Assembly (NCBI RefSeq): GCF_032854445.1
Contig: NC_088299.1
Location: 4,441,001 to 4,505,000, forward strand
Reading direction: 5' to 3'
DNA: 64,000 nucleotides
Source of the DNA: Liolophura sinensis
Taxonomy: Eukaryota; Mollusca; Polyplacophora; Chitonida; Chitonidae
This document shows positions 21,063 through 33,050 of the stretch, in pieces. Position numbers and translations under genes: made by a program. The number at the start of each line of letters is the position of its first letter. Position 1 is the stretch's first letter. The notes beneath the pieces were generated by a model. That model was given only the letters and a program-made list of their open reading frames with translations, did no database searches and had not been told where the DNA came from.

Positions 21063-21684
21063 GAAGCTCGATCGAACGTATGAATACTTTTCTTTCAAGA
21101 ACAAAAAGAAGCTTGAACAGACGTCACACATGCAGCGGGTCTCCAATACAGTCAATTTAAATGACAATTATACTTTACGTAATTATGTTCTTTCTGCTGT
21201 CAGTAGAAAACGTGAATTAACGAGGTAAACTTTGTGATCTATACACGCCATATGGCAGAAAATTTTCTATAGGCAACAGTAAGTATAAAATCTCACCAGT
21301 GCATTGACTCTCAGGCTCCTGTTTTATTACCTTGCCCTTATTACATGCTCGGAGCCTTTCACGCATTATCACGCGAGATCTGTAATATTGGAGCATAGAC
21401 TAAAACGAGAATTTGCGCTTCACGTGGTCTGTCTGGCCGAGAATACCCTATAGTGCTCCTTAATGAGTGATCGAGTGGTAATAAGTGCGTGCCTTTCAAT
21501 CCCTGGCAAACACGCGTTTAAATCCGCTTTGAACAGGGAATTTACAAGATTCTCCGACTAGCGCTGCTTGAGAAGCCTTCCAGATGACAATAACCGTTTT
21601 GAGACGCTTTTCACCAATAGGCTGTGTACATGTGCAGGTCTCAAAGTTCATCAGTAATTAATCAGTAATTAATTTGCCATCCCT
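21063..21684. other. mostly unique; possible tRNA-like head
   Basis: 21470-21535 has GATCGAGTGGTAATAAGTGC and ACACGCGTTTAAATCCGC at tRNA A-box/B-box spacing, a possible decayed SINE head. Otherwise nothing. Confidence 0.25.
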
Positions 21685-21747
21685 ATCAGTCAAGAATTCT
21701 TGAGTATGGCGTTATGAAATTAAATAAATGTATAAATAAAAACAACA
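21685..21747 (+). mobile_element. SINE-I tail fragment
   Basis: AAGAATTCTTGAGTATGGCG then TTATGAAATTAAATAAATG matches the SINE-I 3' end. Confidence 0.5.
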
Positions 21748-23384
21748 ATTACCTTTCATATGTAAAAGGCCTGTTGTGTAGAAAAGAAGGGTCATTGCAA
21801 ATGATTGGATCTTGAGTCTATTTGCGCTTTCTTTGTGGTTCAAGAAGAACCACAAATGCGATACATGAAGTAAACATGTGGCATGGAACAGCTATGTTTC
21901 CTGATCAACGATTTTAAGCTGAGCAGTAAGCTCGAATGTGGTTGTGCTTCAGTCAAGTCCAGTGTGTGAAAACAGATGCCATCGTTTGCCTGCTCTTCCT
22001 GCTGGGCCAACTCAAACATCTCTCCGCCATCTTGGCACGACCGGCTATTCCAGGCTAATTGCCCGAATAATGATAGCGCCATCTACACCTAGGCATTCTA
22101 ATTGCCCGGGTCAAGCTGAGTACACAGGCAAACGGAGCTACTCAATGCCTACTTTCCGTGTCATTTGGTTGTTATTTCTGTTCGCTGACACTCTGATTAG
22201 ATACATATGTTGTGGTCCGTTAACACATGCGCTCCGTCGCAAGGTTGAACTTACTCGGCTTTCTTCGTCTGATTTCGGATTTCACCGTCACACTCGCTTG
22301 CAATTCATGCCTTTTTTGTACGGTGTGTATCTTGAGAACCCTATGCCTCGCTAAATTGCTTTTGTTTTTGAACTCACCTTAAATAATTGTCTGCAAAATT
22401 AACACCAAAAAATTGCAATTGTTGTGCGCTGTGCAGAACGTGTTGATTAGCAATTGTAGTGAAGTTAACTGAACTGTATAACAAGGGCCGACCCGGAGCT
22501 TACTTTTCTAATTTGTCGCCACAATGGCTTTTTTCTTTTTTCTTAAAAAGTTTTATTTGATCCTTTGTTTCGCTATATCACACACTTATTTCCCGTGAAG
22601 AAATTATGTTTCTTTATACGGTGTGTATATGGTCAGGTCACGTGATCCTGGGAAGTGTACTTAGTAAACCCTGCTTGGGAATTGTCTCGTGCGAAAGCAA
22701 ATCGCTTTTTCGGTATTCTCACACTTCCCTCCAATAACTGTCATATCTTCAATGTGAATATGAAATCCACATGAACTCGACGCCCCAACATTTCAACCAT
22801 GATTGTGTACTACTGTGCTGTTTTACTATAGACGCAAGAAATGGTGCATATCACGTTTTACCTCCCATTATTAAAGGTACTTCAACGTCTTTATCAAATC
22901 CCCCAAAAATGGTATCTTCTACCATTCCCTCTCAAGTGTACTATATCCAGTGATCAAACATTGGTTAAACTTCAGGTTTAGACTTACTGACAGCTAAATT
23001 AAGACGAATGTTCTAAAAGTATGACAATCATGTAAAGGAGTTATTCGATACATATCTAATCTTTTTATTTGTCTCCCCTCGGGAAGAGGCGCATGGTGGC
23101 GGGGGAGGGGGGGGGGCGGGGCTGTCGAATACGGAATCGTATTGCAGTTAAGGAACACCCTGTATATACCTGTTACAGGGCGACGTTATTAGATTATTAT
23201 CAAACAGATGCCATGTGAATGGTTGCCTTATTGTTGAACGATGTCACAATACCCAAACTACCTATGTAATGACATTAATATATTGCATCAAATTGCGAAC
23301 TTAATTGAGAAATGCCTCTCTTCTTTTTGCTGTTGTAAGATATTGTGCAGTAAAGTCTACGGTAAAAAACAAAGACGGGACAGT
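21748..23384. other. no gene recognised; G-rich tract
   Basis: Opposed open frames at 21840-22082 (-) and 21938-22354 (+) carry no recognisable motif. 23091-23121 is G-rich (GGTGGCGGGGGAGGGG...). Confidence 0.35.
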
Positions 23385-23592
23385 CTGTGCTGTGTGGTTA
23401 GCGCGCTAGAGCATGCAACACATTGGACTCAGGAGCATCACCACCATCCACACGTTGCTGACAGACTTTTCCACGTCCAACGGAGAGGAAATCAGCATGG
23501 GTTAGACTTGAACTCCCATCGTCGGCATTGGTGAAAGGCACCGGGGCCATCGTTTTCATTCGCACGCTAACCATTGAGCTACAGAGGCCCCT
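23385..23592. mobile_element. inverted pair of SINE-I heads
   Basis: 23391-23446 reads on + as a SINE-I head (GTGGTTAGCGCGCTAGAGCA, ACTCAGGAGC). From 23447 the sequence switches directly to minus-strand SINE-I body and head (CACCATCCACACGTTGCTGA, GAGAGGAAATCAGCATGGGT, GCTAACCATTGAGCTACAGA, GGCCCC at 23587-23592). Two truncated copies therefore meet body-to-head in opposite orientation. Confidence 0.65.
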
Positions 23593-23596
23593 AATC

Positions 23597-23835
23597 GCAA
23601 TAAACACAAGCCACCAAATAACTATAAGAAAGTATGAAATTCAGACGGATTCATACAAAGAGAAGCAATCAACAGTTTTCCATGGTGTCGAAAATACGCA
23701 ATGACTGCTCTAAGCGTTGGAACGAAATCAATATCCTACCCGTGTTCCATGCTAGTTTACAAGTTGTCGATGATGATTAAAATATGTTGATGATTGTGTA
23801 CTGCTGCGCCTTGATTGCAACTACACCGTTATTGA
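23597..23835 (+). repeat. dispersed family D, copy
   Basis: CACAAGCCACCAAATAACTA, AAGTATGAAATTCAGACGGA, AAAGAGAAGCAATCAACAGT, CCATGGTGTCGAAAATACGC and CGCCTTGATTGCAACTAC follow the family D order. It begins right after the SINE at 23592. Confidence 0.65.
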
Positions 23836-24895
23836 TCATTACCGTTTTGTCCGATTTTGCCTATAATTCTTGTTATAACTTTGTTTTTCCTCGAAGGTAC
23901 GCTGGTGTATTATCCTCTACTTTTTTAAATATAGTATAGTTAAACTATAAGTATGTTCAATTGTTCAGGCAGCATTGTTTAAGTTTTCTTCTCACCAAAT
24001 TAAGACAGTTTCCCATGACCCGGTCCAACCTTCTCGTCCCGGGAGGTATACTGTCACGTCGACCTTCTGCAATCCCCAAACCGGCGTCTTTGTTTAGATA
24101 ATCCCTGATCGTCATACAGCGATCACATCGTGACATTGCTGACGACTGTTGAAGTTCCGACAGAACCGTGCTCAGAATCCGCAACCATATAATCAGGTGA
24201 CCCCAGAATAAGTGGCCTCACACTAGAAAGGCCTCTGATCCTGACAAAGCGCATGAAACAGGAGGATATAGACCACATTTTCCTTATGACTGCGTGAGTT
24301 CATATGTAGTCAGTGAATGGAAGAGCTATAAAGTTTAATCTGCCTAGTTTTCGAAGTGCTGGATGTGTTATTTCGGGTTGTGCGGGCTTCATTATTGTTT
24401 TTTCAACGGGTCAAGGGACGCATATTCATTTTATTGATGTTTAAAATGTAACAAAATTCTTTCTGTTCAGCATGCCACTTGTTTTTGAACAAATGAGACG
24501 TCACTCGATGCACTGAAGTCTTACGGTGTTTAAAATTATGTAATTAGAAAGAGTATACTAACTGCATTTTCTATGCAATAATATTTCAGTGCATAGAGGT
24601 TGTGATGTAACGTGTCACTGAATAAAGGCAATTTTTACAAATAGCTTAACATCGGAAACAAGTTAAAAGAAACAGACTATAATTATTTTTGTCCGTAGGC
24701 ATGACGTTATCTTTTAACTTTCCTCATAAATTATGTATAGAGCTATGGATAACCAGACAACGTCAGTTATGTAAAATTTGAATCAATGATTACAACGGTG
24801 TTTGAAAACGGATTTTAAGTTATGCAGAGTTTTAAGTCAAAGCAAACGGCGATGGTTTACATCAGTTTTCTCCACTCACAAACCTTAGCGTTGTT
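23836..24895. other. no firm gene; weak exon-like stretch on minus
   Basis: Minus-strand 24184-23957 is open for 75 codons with balanced composition (MRILSTVLSELQQSSAMSRC...) and has a donor-like TTTG|GTGAGAAG inside, but no clean acceptor and no recognised domain. Confidence 0.25.
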
Positions 24896-24950
24896 GTTTA
24901 AGTGAAATAATGGCGTTAAATGTCAATCAAACAATTAAATAAAGAATTAT
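24896..24950 (+). mobile_element. SINE-type tail fragment
   Basis: AAGTGAAATAATGGCGTTAA then ATGTCAATCAAACAATTAAA resembles the SINE-I tail (GTGAAATA...GGCGTAAAACACCAATCAAATAAA). Confidence 0.45.
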
Positions 24951-27389
24951 TAAGAAATCTCTACCACCGGAAGATCGTCAGTGTAACGTGTTAGAAGCGT
25001 GAATGTCTTAAAATAGAGAGTGATTCTTCTTAGTGTTCCTTTTTATGCCATTGATTCACACAGTTTTGGATGACCTAGGCTGTTAACGTGTAAACGTGAA
25101 CTAAAAATAAACATCGGTAGCAATTGGATGATTACAATCTCACTCAGGTCAATTCTTCGCTCAGTTGCATTGTCGTTAATACATATTCAAAATTTGAAAT
25201 AAGATATTAGAACTCCTTTTTGACCATATCTGAATACAGATATGTAAAAATTTCAACTTACAATGCTAAATATTAGTTTAAACACCTTGACAAGGTTCTG
25301 GGTTCCAATTTAATGAGACATTAATGAGAAATGGCTTGGCGGAGTATGGCTCCGATTAAAAGAGGTTGAAGCTGTTTCTAGATAATTCTGTCTTACCTCC
25401 ACTGAATCATCACGCAGAACAAAACATGGTCGCTTTTTGTTATTGCATAAAAGAGCATTTACCTCTGGTGGGGTTGGTGAACGTTATTGCTGTTTGTTGC
25501 GAAATCTGATCTATAAATTATAATTAACTACATTTCAAGTTAAAATTATGGAACCACAATTAATACGTTTGTTGTAAATCAAGCCATGCTGTTAAACCAC
25601 GCCTGTTATACTGACGTATTAAGCCTTATGTACTGCGTATTAGCAGTATACGTTCATTCATTGTGAATTATCAGGTTACGGCATAACAACCACATTAGCA
25701 TTACTTCATTTACAAAGTGGTGACACAAGGTGCACAATGTATGCTTCAAAACCAGCTTTGCTGCAATTCTACAGGTCACTTGTCATCGTACTTGGGTTCT
25801 GAGAACAAAGAAAAAAAACGAACAAGCAAAAAAAAAAAACAGAGCACGCACTGTAGTGTGTGCAGAAGTCTCACATTTTGAACCTACAGTTTATATAATC
25901 AAGCAAACGTGCATTTGTTCTGTTTATTTTCAAGTGCACGTAACAATAACCGATATGTTATTGCCAGAAAAAGAACTACATGCAGCATTCATGTCTTAGA
26001 ATATAAATTTAACTGAGGTACTCTCTATGCTGCATTTTTTGAATATCGTTATATTACACTTGCTTATTCATGAAAAACTATCTTAATGACGATAACTTTA
26101 GCAGAATGCTACACACTGAATGAGACAAAAAAGAATATTGCACTAACGAACTCACAATCCTATAACTCAACAACAGGTAAGGAAAAGGAATTCAGCCAGA
26201 TATAAATGTAACTCAAGTTGATTCGTCACATTCACCAAGCTCGACGAACTCATGGAGTTCGTAGATGAAAACAATGAGGGGAAGAGTTTTACGAGAAATG
26301 TTGACTTCCCACGTGCTTTTCTGTGTTTCTTTGTCTTTGTTTTGTTTTGTAGGATAGCTCTGGTCAACGCACTGAACAGGTGCACGCTTCACACTGATTA
26401 CACGCATATATCAAACCAGGTAAATTTATTTATTTATTAATATTTCATTTATATAAAGGCGATTAGGTATACGAGTGCATGGGTGAAATCAGGTTATAGG
26501 TACTAGCCAGCCCATCCACAGGAACCTGACAAACCTGGCATGATCAAACCATGCAGGTTCACACATAATGGCAAAACAATTCACCTAATTAGAGGCTATG
26601 GCCTAAACATATCATTTTAAAAACTCGGTGAAACGTTTAATTTGAACGTGGAAAATGTAGTATCAGTGTTTATAGGTTATCATGATTTCATTCATGCGCA
26701 GAACACTCTCTTGAATAACACAATATTAAAAGTGAGGAATGAAAGCTTGGGATGGGAGTGGAGAGAGTGGTGTGTGGGGGGGGGGGGGGGAGGGGAGGGG
26801 GGGGGGGGTATAATGAACTTCGTATGATCAGCCCAAGGCGTTTGAAAGTCATACGACAGCTGGTACGACGGATTTAGTTTTTAATATGCGCTATTGTCAT
26901 ATGAGTCGTCCAGTGCAGAAAACGGGTTTTCTAATCTTATAAAATAATTGATTTGCCCAATATATTTTTAAATATCTGCGTGCTAAGTAAAGAAATCTTG
27001 CTCACTATGTGAGGCCGGATAACACATGTTGGCTGTAAGATGAGTATATTTTATTTTGCCTGATAAGCGCTGCAGAAATTTAATGCTGAAGACAAAATAG
27101 TTATAATGTGCGTCCAGAAGATGAAATTGAGCTTTATTAAATAATTTTAATACACATAAATGTCAACACTGTGACATGTAGAGATCCATCATAGCATATG
27201 CATAACAAATGATACCCTTCGTTCCGGTCTCAAATGAGAAACGTGTCAAACTTTTTTCAGTCTTTTCTAGTTCAGAGGAATGATACTAACTGACCTATAG
27301 GAGCTGCTGTCATTTGAGTTTTTTTAACGGGGATATTCAGGACTCCTGTAGTGTTATAAAGGAAACGTACAATACTGACAATACACCTT
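24951..27389. other. no firm gene; long G-tract
   Basis: 26776-26808 is almost pure G (runs of 15, 4 and 12 broken by single A), a potential G-quadruplex. At 26353-26419 a long pyrimidine tract plus TTTTGTAG and a CAG|GTAAAT donor bracket a short open frame (IALVNALNRCTLHTDYTHIS); exon-like but unidentified. Two A-runs at 25810-25840. Confidence 0.3.
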
Positions 27390-28292
27390 CCTCGTTCAGA
27401 CAAAACTTCCCTCCTGACGACAAGAAATATTCCCCAATACCGGCTAGAGCTCTTCATTTGCGCATTTATCATCCAGAGAACTTTCCGCATAACGACAAAA
27501 CACCTTCTTTTCTAAACACACTACCTTGTTTACTACTGACAACGCCCCAGCCGAGAAGAATCTCCAATCCAGCGAAACCGCATCCCTCTTACCGACAAAA
27601 CGACTTCCCTCTTACCGACAAAACGGCTCACTTCATACCGAAACAAGGGCTCCCCTCTTACCGTCAAAACAGTCTCCCTCTTATCGACAAAACGGTACCC
27701 CCACCCAACTGACAAAACGGCTCCCCTCTTACCGTCAAAACGGATTCCCTCTTACCGACAAAACGACTCTCTTCTTACCGACAAAACTTACCGACAAAAC
27801 AGCTTCCCTCTTATCGACACATCGGCTCCCCTTTTACCGGCAAAACGGCTCCCGTCTTACCTACAAAACAGCTTCCCTCTTACCGACCAAATTCGCCGAC
27901 AAAATAACGTCCCTCTAATCGACAAAACGGCTTACTTCTTACCGACAAACGAGCTTCATTCTTACAGACAAAACGGTTCCCCTTTAAGGACAAAACTTAC
28001 CCACAAAACGGCTTCCTTCCTATCTACAAAACTGCTCCTTTCTTAACAACAAAACGGCTTCCCGCTTACCGACAAAACGGCTCCTTTCTTACCGATAAAC
28101 CGGCTTTCCTTTTACCGAAAAAATGGCTCCCTTTTTAAGGACAAAACTTACCGATAAAACGACTTCCCTCTTACCGACAAAACGTTTCCCCTCTTACCGA
28201 CAAAACGGTTTCCCTCTTACGACAAAACGGCTTTCCTCTTACGGACAAAATAGCCCCCTTTTTACTGACAAACAATATCCCTCTTTCTACCG
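27390..28292 (+). repeat. 23-bp minisatellite array, about 35-39 copies
   Basis: Unit of 23 bp containing CTTCCCTCTTACCGACAAAA followed by CGG. Units are variable, with occasional shortened TTACCGACAAAACTT inserts. Overlapping open frames (130 and 132 codons) are by-products of the repeat. Followed at 28297-28322 by (TTTA)n. Confidence 0.88.
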
Positions 28293-28322
28293 ACAACTTT
28301 ATTTATTTATTTATTTATTTAA

Positions 28323-28860
28323 TCATTTACTTAATCATATACTGGCCATTTCCGCCGACCGTCTGATAAAGCTGTCCAGTCGTTGAGCCTGACGCTGACA
28401 TTACACTGCAACAGTTATTCTTTCGTCAGGGTAAGTATTTATCCACTTAAGCCTTCCTTATCAACATAAATACGATTCTTTATCAGTGTCCAAACTCCGG
28501 GAATGAATGGATATAGCTTAAGGCTACTTCGAGAAACCCTAGGCAGGAAGCGATACGACATCCATTTTGTGCCAGAAGATATAATTATAATAGTTTATTA
28601 GGTCATTTCGGTCCCTGTATCAACCCACGTCGTTCTAACCAGTTTTTCATTTTCATCCTTTAAGACAGCAGCGGGAAATCGGTCAATTTAGTCTTAATGA
28701 AGCCTTATTTGCAGTGCCATTTAGATGTTTATGATATTAGTCTCCTGTTGTGTTAGCCGTACCAAATTATTCCGGGGCTACGTAAGTTTTTCAGATTGCA
28801 TAATGGCTTCAGTTTTTACATGAAATAAAGTTAACATGATATTCTCAATAAGCATTAGAC
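28323..28860. other. no feature recognised
   Basis: Unique AT-rich sequence after the (TTTA)n run; no SINE body is attached to that run. Confidence 0.35.
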
Positions 28861-28869
28861 CAATAGGAC

Positions 28870-29432
28870 GCTGTAAAGCCTAAAAAGGTTCTAAAACACT
28901 GTAGCATTAGATCATTAAGGTACTGTAAACCTAAGGGTCTAATGCTACAGTAAACGGGCTAAAAAAGTTCCAAACCCTAAAAGAGTTCCAAGCATTAGGC
29001 CATTAAGAGCACGGTTAACATAAGGATCTAACTCTACAACCTAAAAGAGTTCCAAACCCTGAAAGAGTTACAAACCCTGAAAGAGTTACAAACATTAGAA
29101 CATTAGGGCACGGTTAACATAAGGGTCGAATGCTATAGTATGCAACCTAAAAGAGTCCCAAACCCTTAAAGGCTTCAAAAACGCGGCAGCATTAGACCTT
29201 AAGGTCACCGTAGACCTGCATAACTACAGTATGGACACCTGAAAGGGTTTCAGACCTTAATAGAGTTCCAAACCACAGTAACATTTCACCAATAGATCAC
29301 TGTATTCCTAATTGTCGGGTGCTATACAAAGGATACCTTAAACAGTTTCAAGCCTTAAACGTCAAATGCTCCTGTTCCAACAGCTAAAAAGAGTTCCAAA
29401 CCCTAAAAGAGTTCCAAAACACCGAAATCTTA
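28870..29432 (+). repeat. complex tandem array with internal hairpins
   Basis: Alternates a 17-bp-type motif (CCTAAAAGAGTTCCAAA, singly or in short runs) with longer blocks containing GCATTAGACCATTAAGG and AAGGGTCTAATGCTAC. Spacing between blocks is about 80-105 bp. In the first block ACTGTAGCATTAGA (28898-28911) and its exact reverse complement TCTAATGCTACAGT (28938-28951) form a 14-bp stem with a 26-bp loop. Confidence 0.75.
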
Positions 29433-30440
29433 GACCATTGGGGTTTTGCAAATACATTACAGGGCATGTGAGCCTGAGGAAACGAATAATGAGACATAAA
29501 CAAACAAATAAGCCAATTATGTTGAAAAAAAAAGGTGAAAGGCTTTATCGATTGGTTATAAATCCTATAACAAAAAAGGTGTTGTTGTTGCTCGCCATGT
29601 TAAGCTTCTATCCTTCATTGTTATTGGCATCATAGATTTCATTCATATGATGTGTACAATTTAGATCACAGTCTGCCATAAAATTCACTCCAATACGCAG
29701 ACGAAGGGTCATTGATGGTTTTGGGATATCTAAAAATTTTAAGCATACAAAATTCCGCATTATGTAGCTAATGATTTTCTCCTGGATCAAGAGTGATGGC
29801 ATCCCTAATGATCATCAATGCTGTTTAATATATTCTTTAAAGTTCATGTTAACTTTGACCGTTCTTAGTCCTCCAACATTTTCAATTTCTCCAAGATCGT
29901 TTATCTGCACGTTGGGTTAGAAATGCAGTCTTAATGGTGTACACCTTTTTAATTCAGGAAAACAACGCCAATTCCCGAACTGCTTAGTTCTATAGTTTAG
30001 CCAAAATTTGTGATTTTGCGATGAAGAATCTGTAATGATTTTGTCTTGTTTACAAGTAGAATGTAGCCAAGCAGTTTCAGAAAAAGAGTTTTATTATCTA
30101 GAGATCACACCAGCCCAGTATCATTGAAATGACGAACTGTTTGATACTCTGCAGAAGTTCGAGATTTTCGATTTTTTTTCTCTTTACATACACTTATCAG
30201 AGTTCTACGATTTCGAAATATATAACGTCATCACTAACTGCATTGTGTGGGTGAGGTTACCACATAATGCTCTGACGCAAGGTAATGACGTTTTTTGCAC
30301 TTTAGATGCCATAAAGTTTCTGCAAGGTCCAATAAACGAGAGGCAAAAAATGCGATCTTATTAGACTCGGATGGACTATTATTTCTCTTGGCTGGATGCA
30401 ACACGATGGTTGACACGTTGACACTGTAGTCTATGTTTTC
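29433..30440. other. no feature recognised
   Basis: Unique AT-rich sequence without exon or repeat signature. Confidence 0.35.
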
Positions 30441-30446
30441 CGCCAG

Positions 30447-30600
30447 GAAGCTATCTGGGCTACGCGTACGAGTGTACTCAAGGCCGACCTCGGATCGATA
30501 ATACGCAGTGCTGGATTGTCGATGCCAGACGACAAAAGGCTGGCGATGTAGGGCAGTGGGACAATTCCTGGATGTATTGCAAACCTATTACAGTGACGCT
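30447..30600 (+). CDS. candidate exon, unidentified (low confidence)
   Basis: After a TTTTCCGCCAG acceptor-like site (ending 30446) the frame reads SYLGYAYECTQGRPRIDNTQ then CWIVDARRQKAGDVGQWDNS and WMYCKPITVTL, rich in Cys, Trp and Tyr as in extracellular domains. A GTATCC donor-like site follows. The frame stays open to a TAG near 30728, but another frame (from about 30508) is also open, so coding is not proven. I do not recognise the domain and found no neighbouring exons. Could be a decayed or chance exon. Confidence 0.22.
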
Positions 30601-30728
30601 GTATCCAACCTGGAGTATTTTCCTTCGAGCATTACCATTACGTTGGATCACCTTCAAGAAAAAGCGATGTACGATTTCAGCGCGCCATCTAATCTTAATG
30701 CATCTGAGTCATTGTTCTAACCAAATCT

Positions 30729-32050
30729 TCTAGAAAGCTACCTGCGACGTTAGTGTGTCATGCAATCCTTGAGCATCGGGGCATTGTTCTCAAACAACTC
30801 CTCACGACCGGCAAATACTGGCGCGTTACAAGAACAAAGGAACCGTTGGGTTTGAAGAACGTTGGATGAATAGCGTACACACCTTGACCTCATTCCATAA
30901 AAGGTTTAATAATTGTACAGAGAAAGGATTAATATCTAACAGAACAATGAATGTTTTAGCGATGATATTAAGCCGGTAGGCATGCCTTCAACAATCCTTT
31001 CTGTAATTCCTTTGAAGCCATAGAATTCTGGTGTATAGGCATTCGCGACGGCAAAACAGGTTTATAAATTATTAACTCTGCGTAGCTTTTTGCTTGAAAC
31101 TACTGTCAAAGACAGTTTTGTGAAACATGACAAAGCTCTTGTTGAGACTTCAAAAAGAGTCACAAAAACTTTGAACAAGCTATCGACTGCTCCATTTCTA
31201 AGACACTTCAAATGTTTCCCAAGGATGAGTTTGTTAATGTTTTCAGAGAAGAAAGGTCTTGTAATAATGCTTACAGCATGAACTTCCAGATAGAGTTTTC
31301 AACATTTTAAACATGACGTTATTTGATTGGAACAAGTGACCTAAGAAGAGCTGCTAAGAGCGGCTAAGAGGACTGTGACCCTGACAAAGAAGAAAGCGTC
31401 TTCCAATCAGGCATTCCAATGAGTCCGGTTATGATTTACGTCTTGAAAGTTGTCGGGTATTGCTGATGTACGATTTTTTTATTTATTTTTTTTATTTCTA
31501 GCCACCAACTAAGAAGAACAGCACCATACATATGTGTAATGTTCTTGAATATGTTGTAGAAGAACATTCTTTTGAAAGATTGAGATATACATGTATTTCC
31601 ATAGTAACCTCCACAGTCATTTCCGAATTTGGCAACCAAGAGCGTGATTATGTTTGCCACTGACTTTAACATTTAGGATGAACAAAACAAAAAATGCAAA
31701 GAGGACACTAAATTGAAGTATATGTTAGATGGAAGGCCATCAAACAATGTCCAGGAAAATAGAGTTTATAGAGTTGTTTTAACCAAGTAAAATGCTTTCA
31801 AAAGATCGGATTCTACAGTGGAATTTTTGGACACTGTGGGTATCGGTGACGTCACATCTATATTTTTGTTTTAACGTACAATGGGCTAATTTATAAATAA
31901 CTCTATGTACATATGCATTTTGAATGATGCCAAACCCTCAGATCTCACCGGTCACAACATGATCATAATAGCCACAAAAAATGCATGGTTGCAAAATGCA
32001 GATTGATGCATGGGTAGAAAAGATTCGAAAAACAATTTATATCTAACGGT
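30729..32050. other. no feature recognised
   Basis: AT-rich. A 63-codon frame at 31090-31281 and a 78-codon minus frame at 31436-31672 have no motif. Poly-T stretch 31473-31496. Confidence 0.35.
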
Positions 32051-32054
32051 CTTT

Positions 32055-32310
32055 CTTCTGACATTTTGAGTAATTCTAGACCAGTGACGTCTAATAAATT
32101 CCAATTAACATCACTGCATTTCCTTTATCTAATTTTGCCATGGTGCCAGGGGGCATATTACTATTTATGCATTGAATGAAACAGTTAGGAATATAACAAT
32201 GACTGGGTAAATTGGTAAGCGGCCATTTGCCAGTTATCACACTGCCAGTTATCACACTGCCATTTATTACACTGCCAGTTATCACACTGTCATCACAGCT
32301 CTGGTTTAAA
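32055..32310 (-). repeat. dispersed family A, copy 3
   Basis: Minus strand: AAACCAGAGCTGTGATGACA, expanded CAGTGTGATAACTGG units, GCAAATGGCCGCTTACCAAT, ATGCATAAATAGTAATATGC, TTAGACGTCACTGGTCTAGA and ATTACTCAAAATG, in the same order as the other copies. Confidence 0.65.
32229..32290 (-). repeat. 15-bp tandem repeat inside family A copy
   Basis: Four units of CAGTGTGATAACTGG (minus strand), one altered to CAGTGTAATAAATGG. Other family A copies have this segment once (CAGTGTGATAGTTGG). Confidence 0.85.
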
Positions 32311-32788
32311 TCTCTGTGCTGAAGGTCTTTTTATTACAATTGACCGTATGAGTTTAAAAAAAGTAAATCGAACTATTTCCCTCGACAGCGTGTAATGGTA
32401 TTTCATGAGACCTATATATTTTATCTTAGTGTTTAATTTGCCTTTAATATAACGACTGTAACAACAAAATAGTGAAACAACTCGTGAATTTCCACTAGGT
32501 TAGGGATGGGGAGAAAGTGATATTGGGGATATCATTGGCCTATCTGCTCTTCCACGCTATAAAGCAGCCATCGGTCAGGTCAAGTGGCTTCCTACATCCA
32601 AATATTCCACTTGTGAACACTCGAGTAGACAGGTACTTCTTCCACCCTTCCCAAGGAACGAAAACTAATCTCTCTGAGGCAATGTGTCACGACATATGTG
32701 GAACTTGCTTAAGTTTCGGACTACGGACGCAAATCACCTGGAACAGACGTCGACTTACTTTTGTTAAATACAACCCATTCTTCTTTCT
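32311..32788. other. no feature recognised
   Basis: Unique. A 111-codon plus-strand frame (32517-32852) has no motif and runs into the next array. Confidence 0.35.
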
Positions 32789-33050
32789 TTTATCTCATAA
32801 AACCTGGGCATGGTTGTTCATTCGTGATCAGATTTTATCTCATAATACCTAGGCATGAATGTTCATTCCTAGTCTGATTTCATCTCATAATACCTGGGCA
32901 TGGTTGTTCATTCTTGATCTGATTTTTTTTCATAAAACCTGGAGACGGTTGTTCACTCCTGATCTGATTTCATCTTATAAGACCTGGCATGATTATTTTT
33001 CCTGATTAGGTTTCATTTCGAAACACAGGCCACAGTTGTTCATTCCTGAT
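32789..33050 (+). repeat. 45-bp tandem repeat, about 6 copies
   Basis: Each unit has CATAATACCTGGGCATGGTT, GTTCATTCCTGATCTGATTT and CATCT; divergence rises toward the right end. Confidence 0.85.

Noticed and set aside
21840-22354. Opposed open frames (80 codons -, 138 codons +)
   Set aside because: No domain recognised; overlapping on both strands without splice or codon evidence.
27314-27918. 130-132-codon open frames on + strand
   Set aside because: By-products of the 23-bp repeat read in shifting frames.
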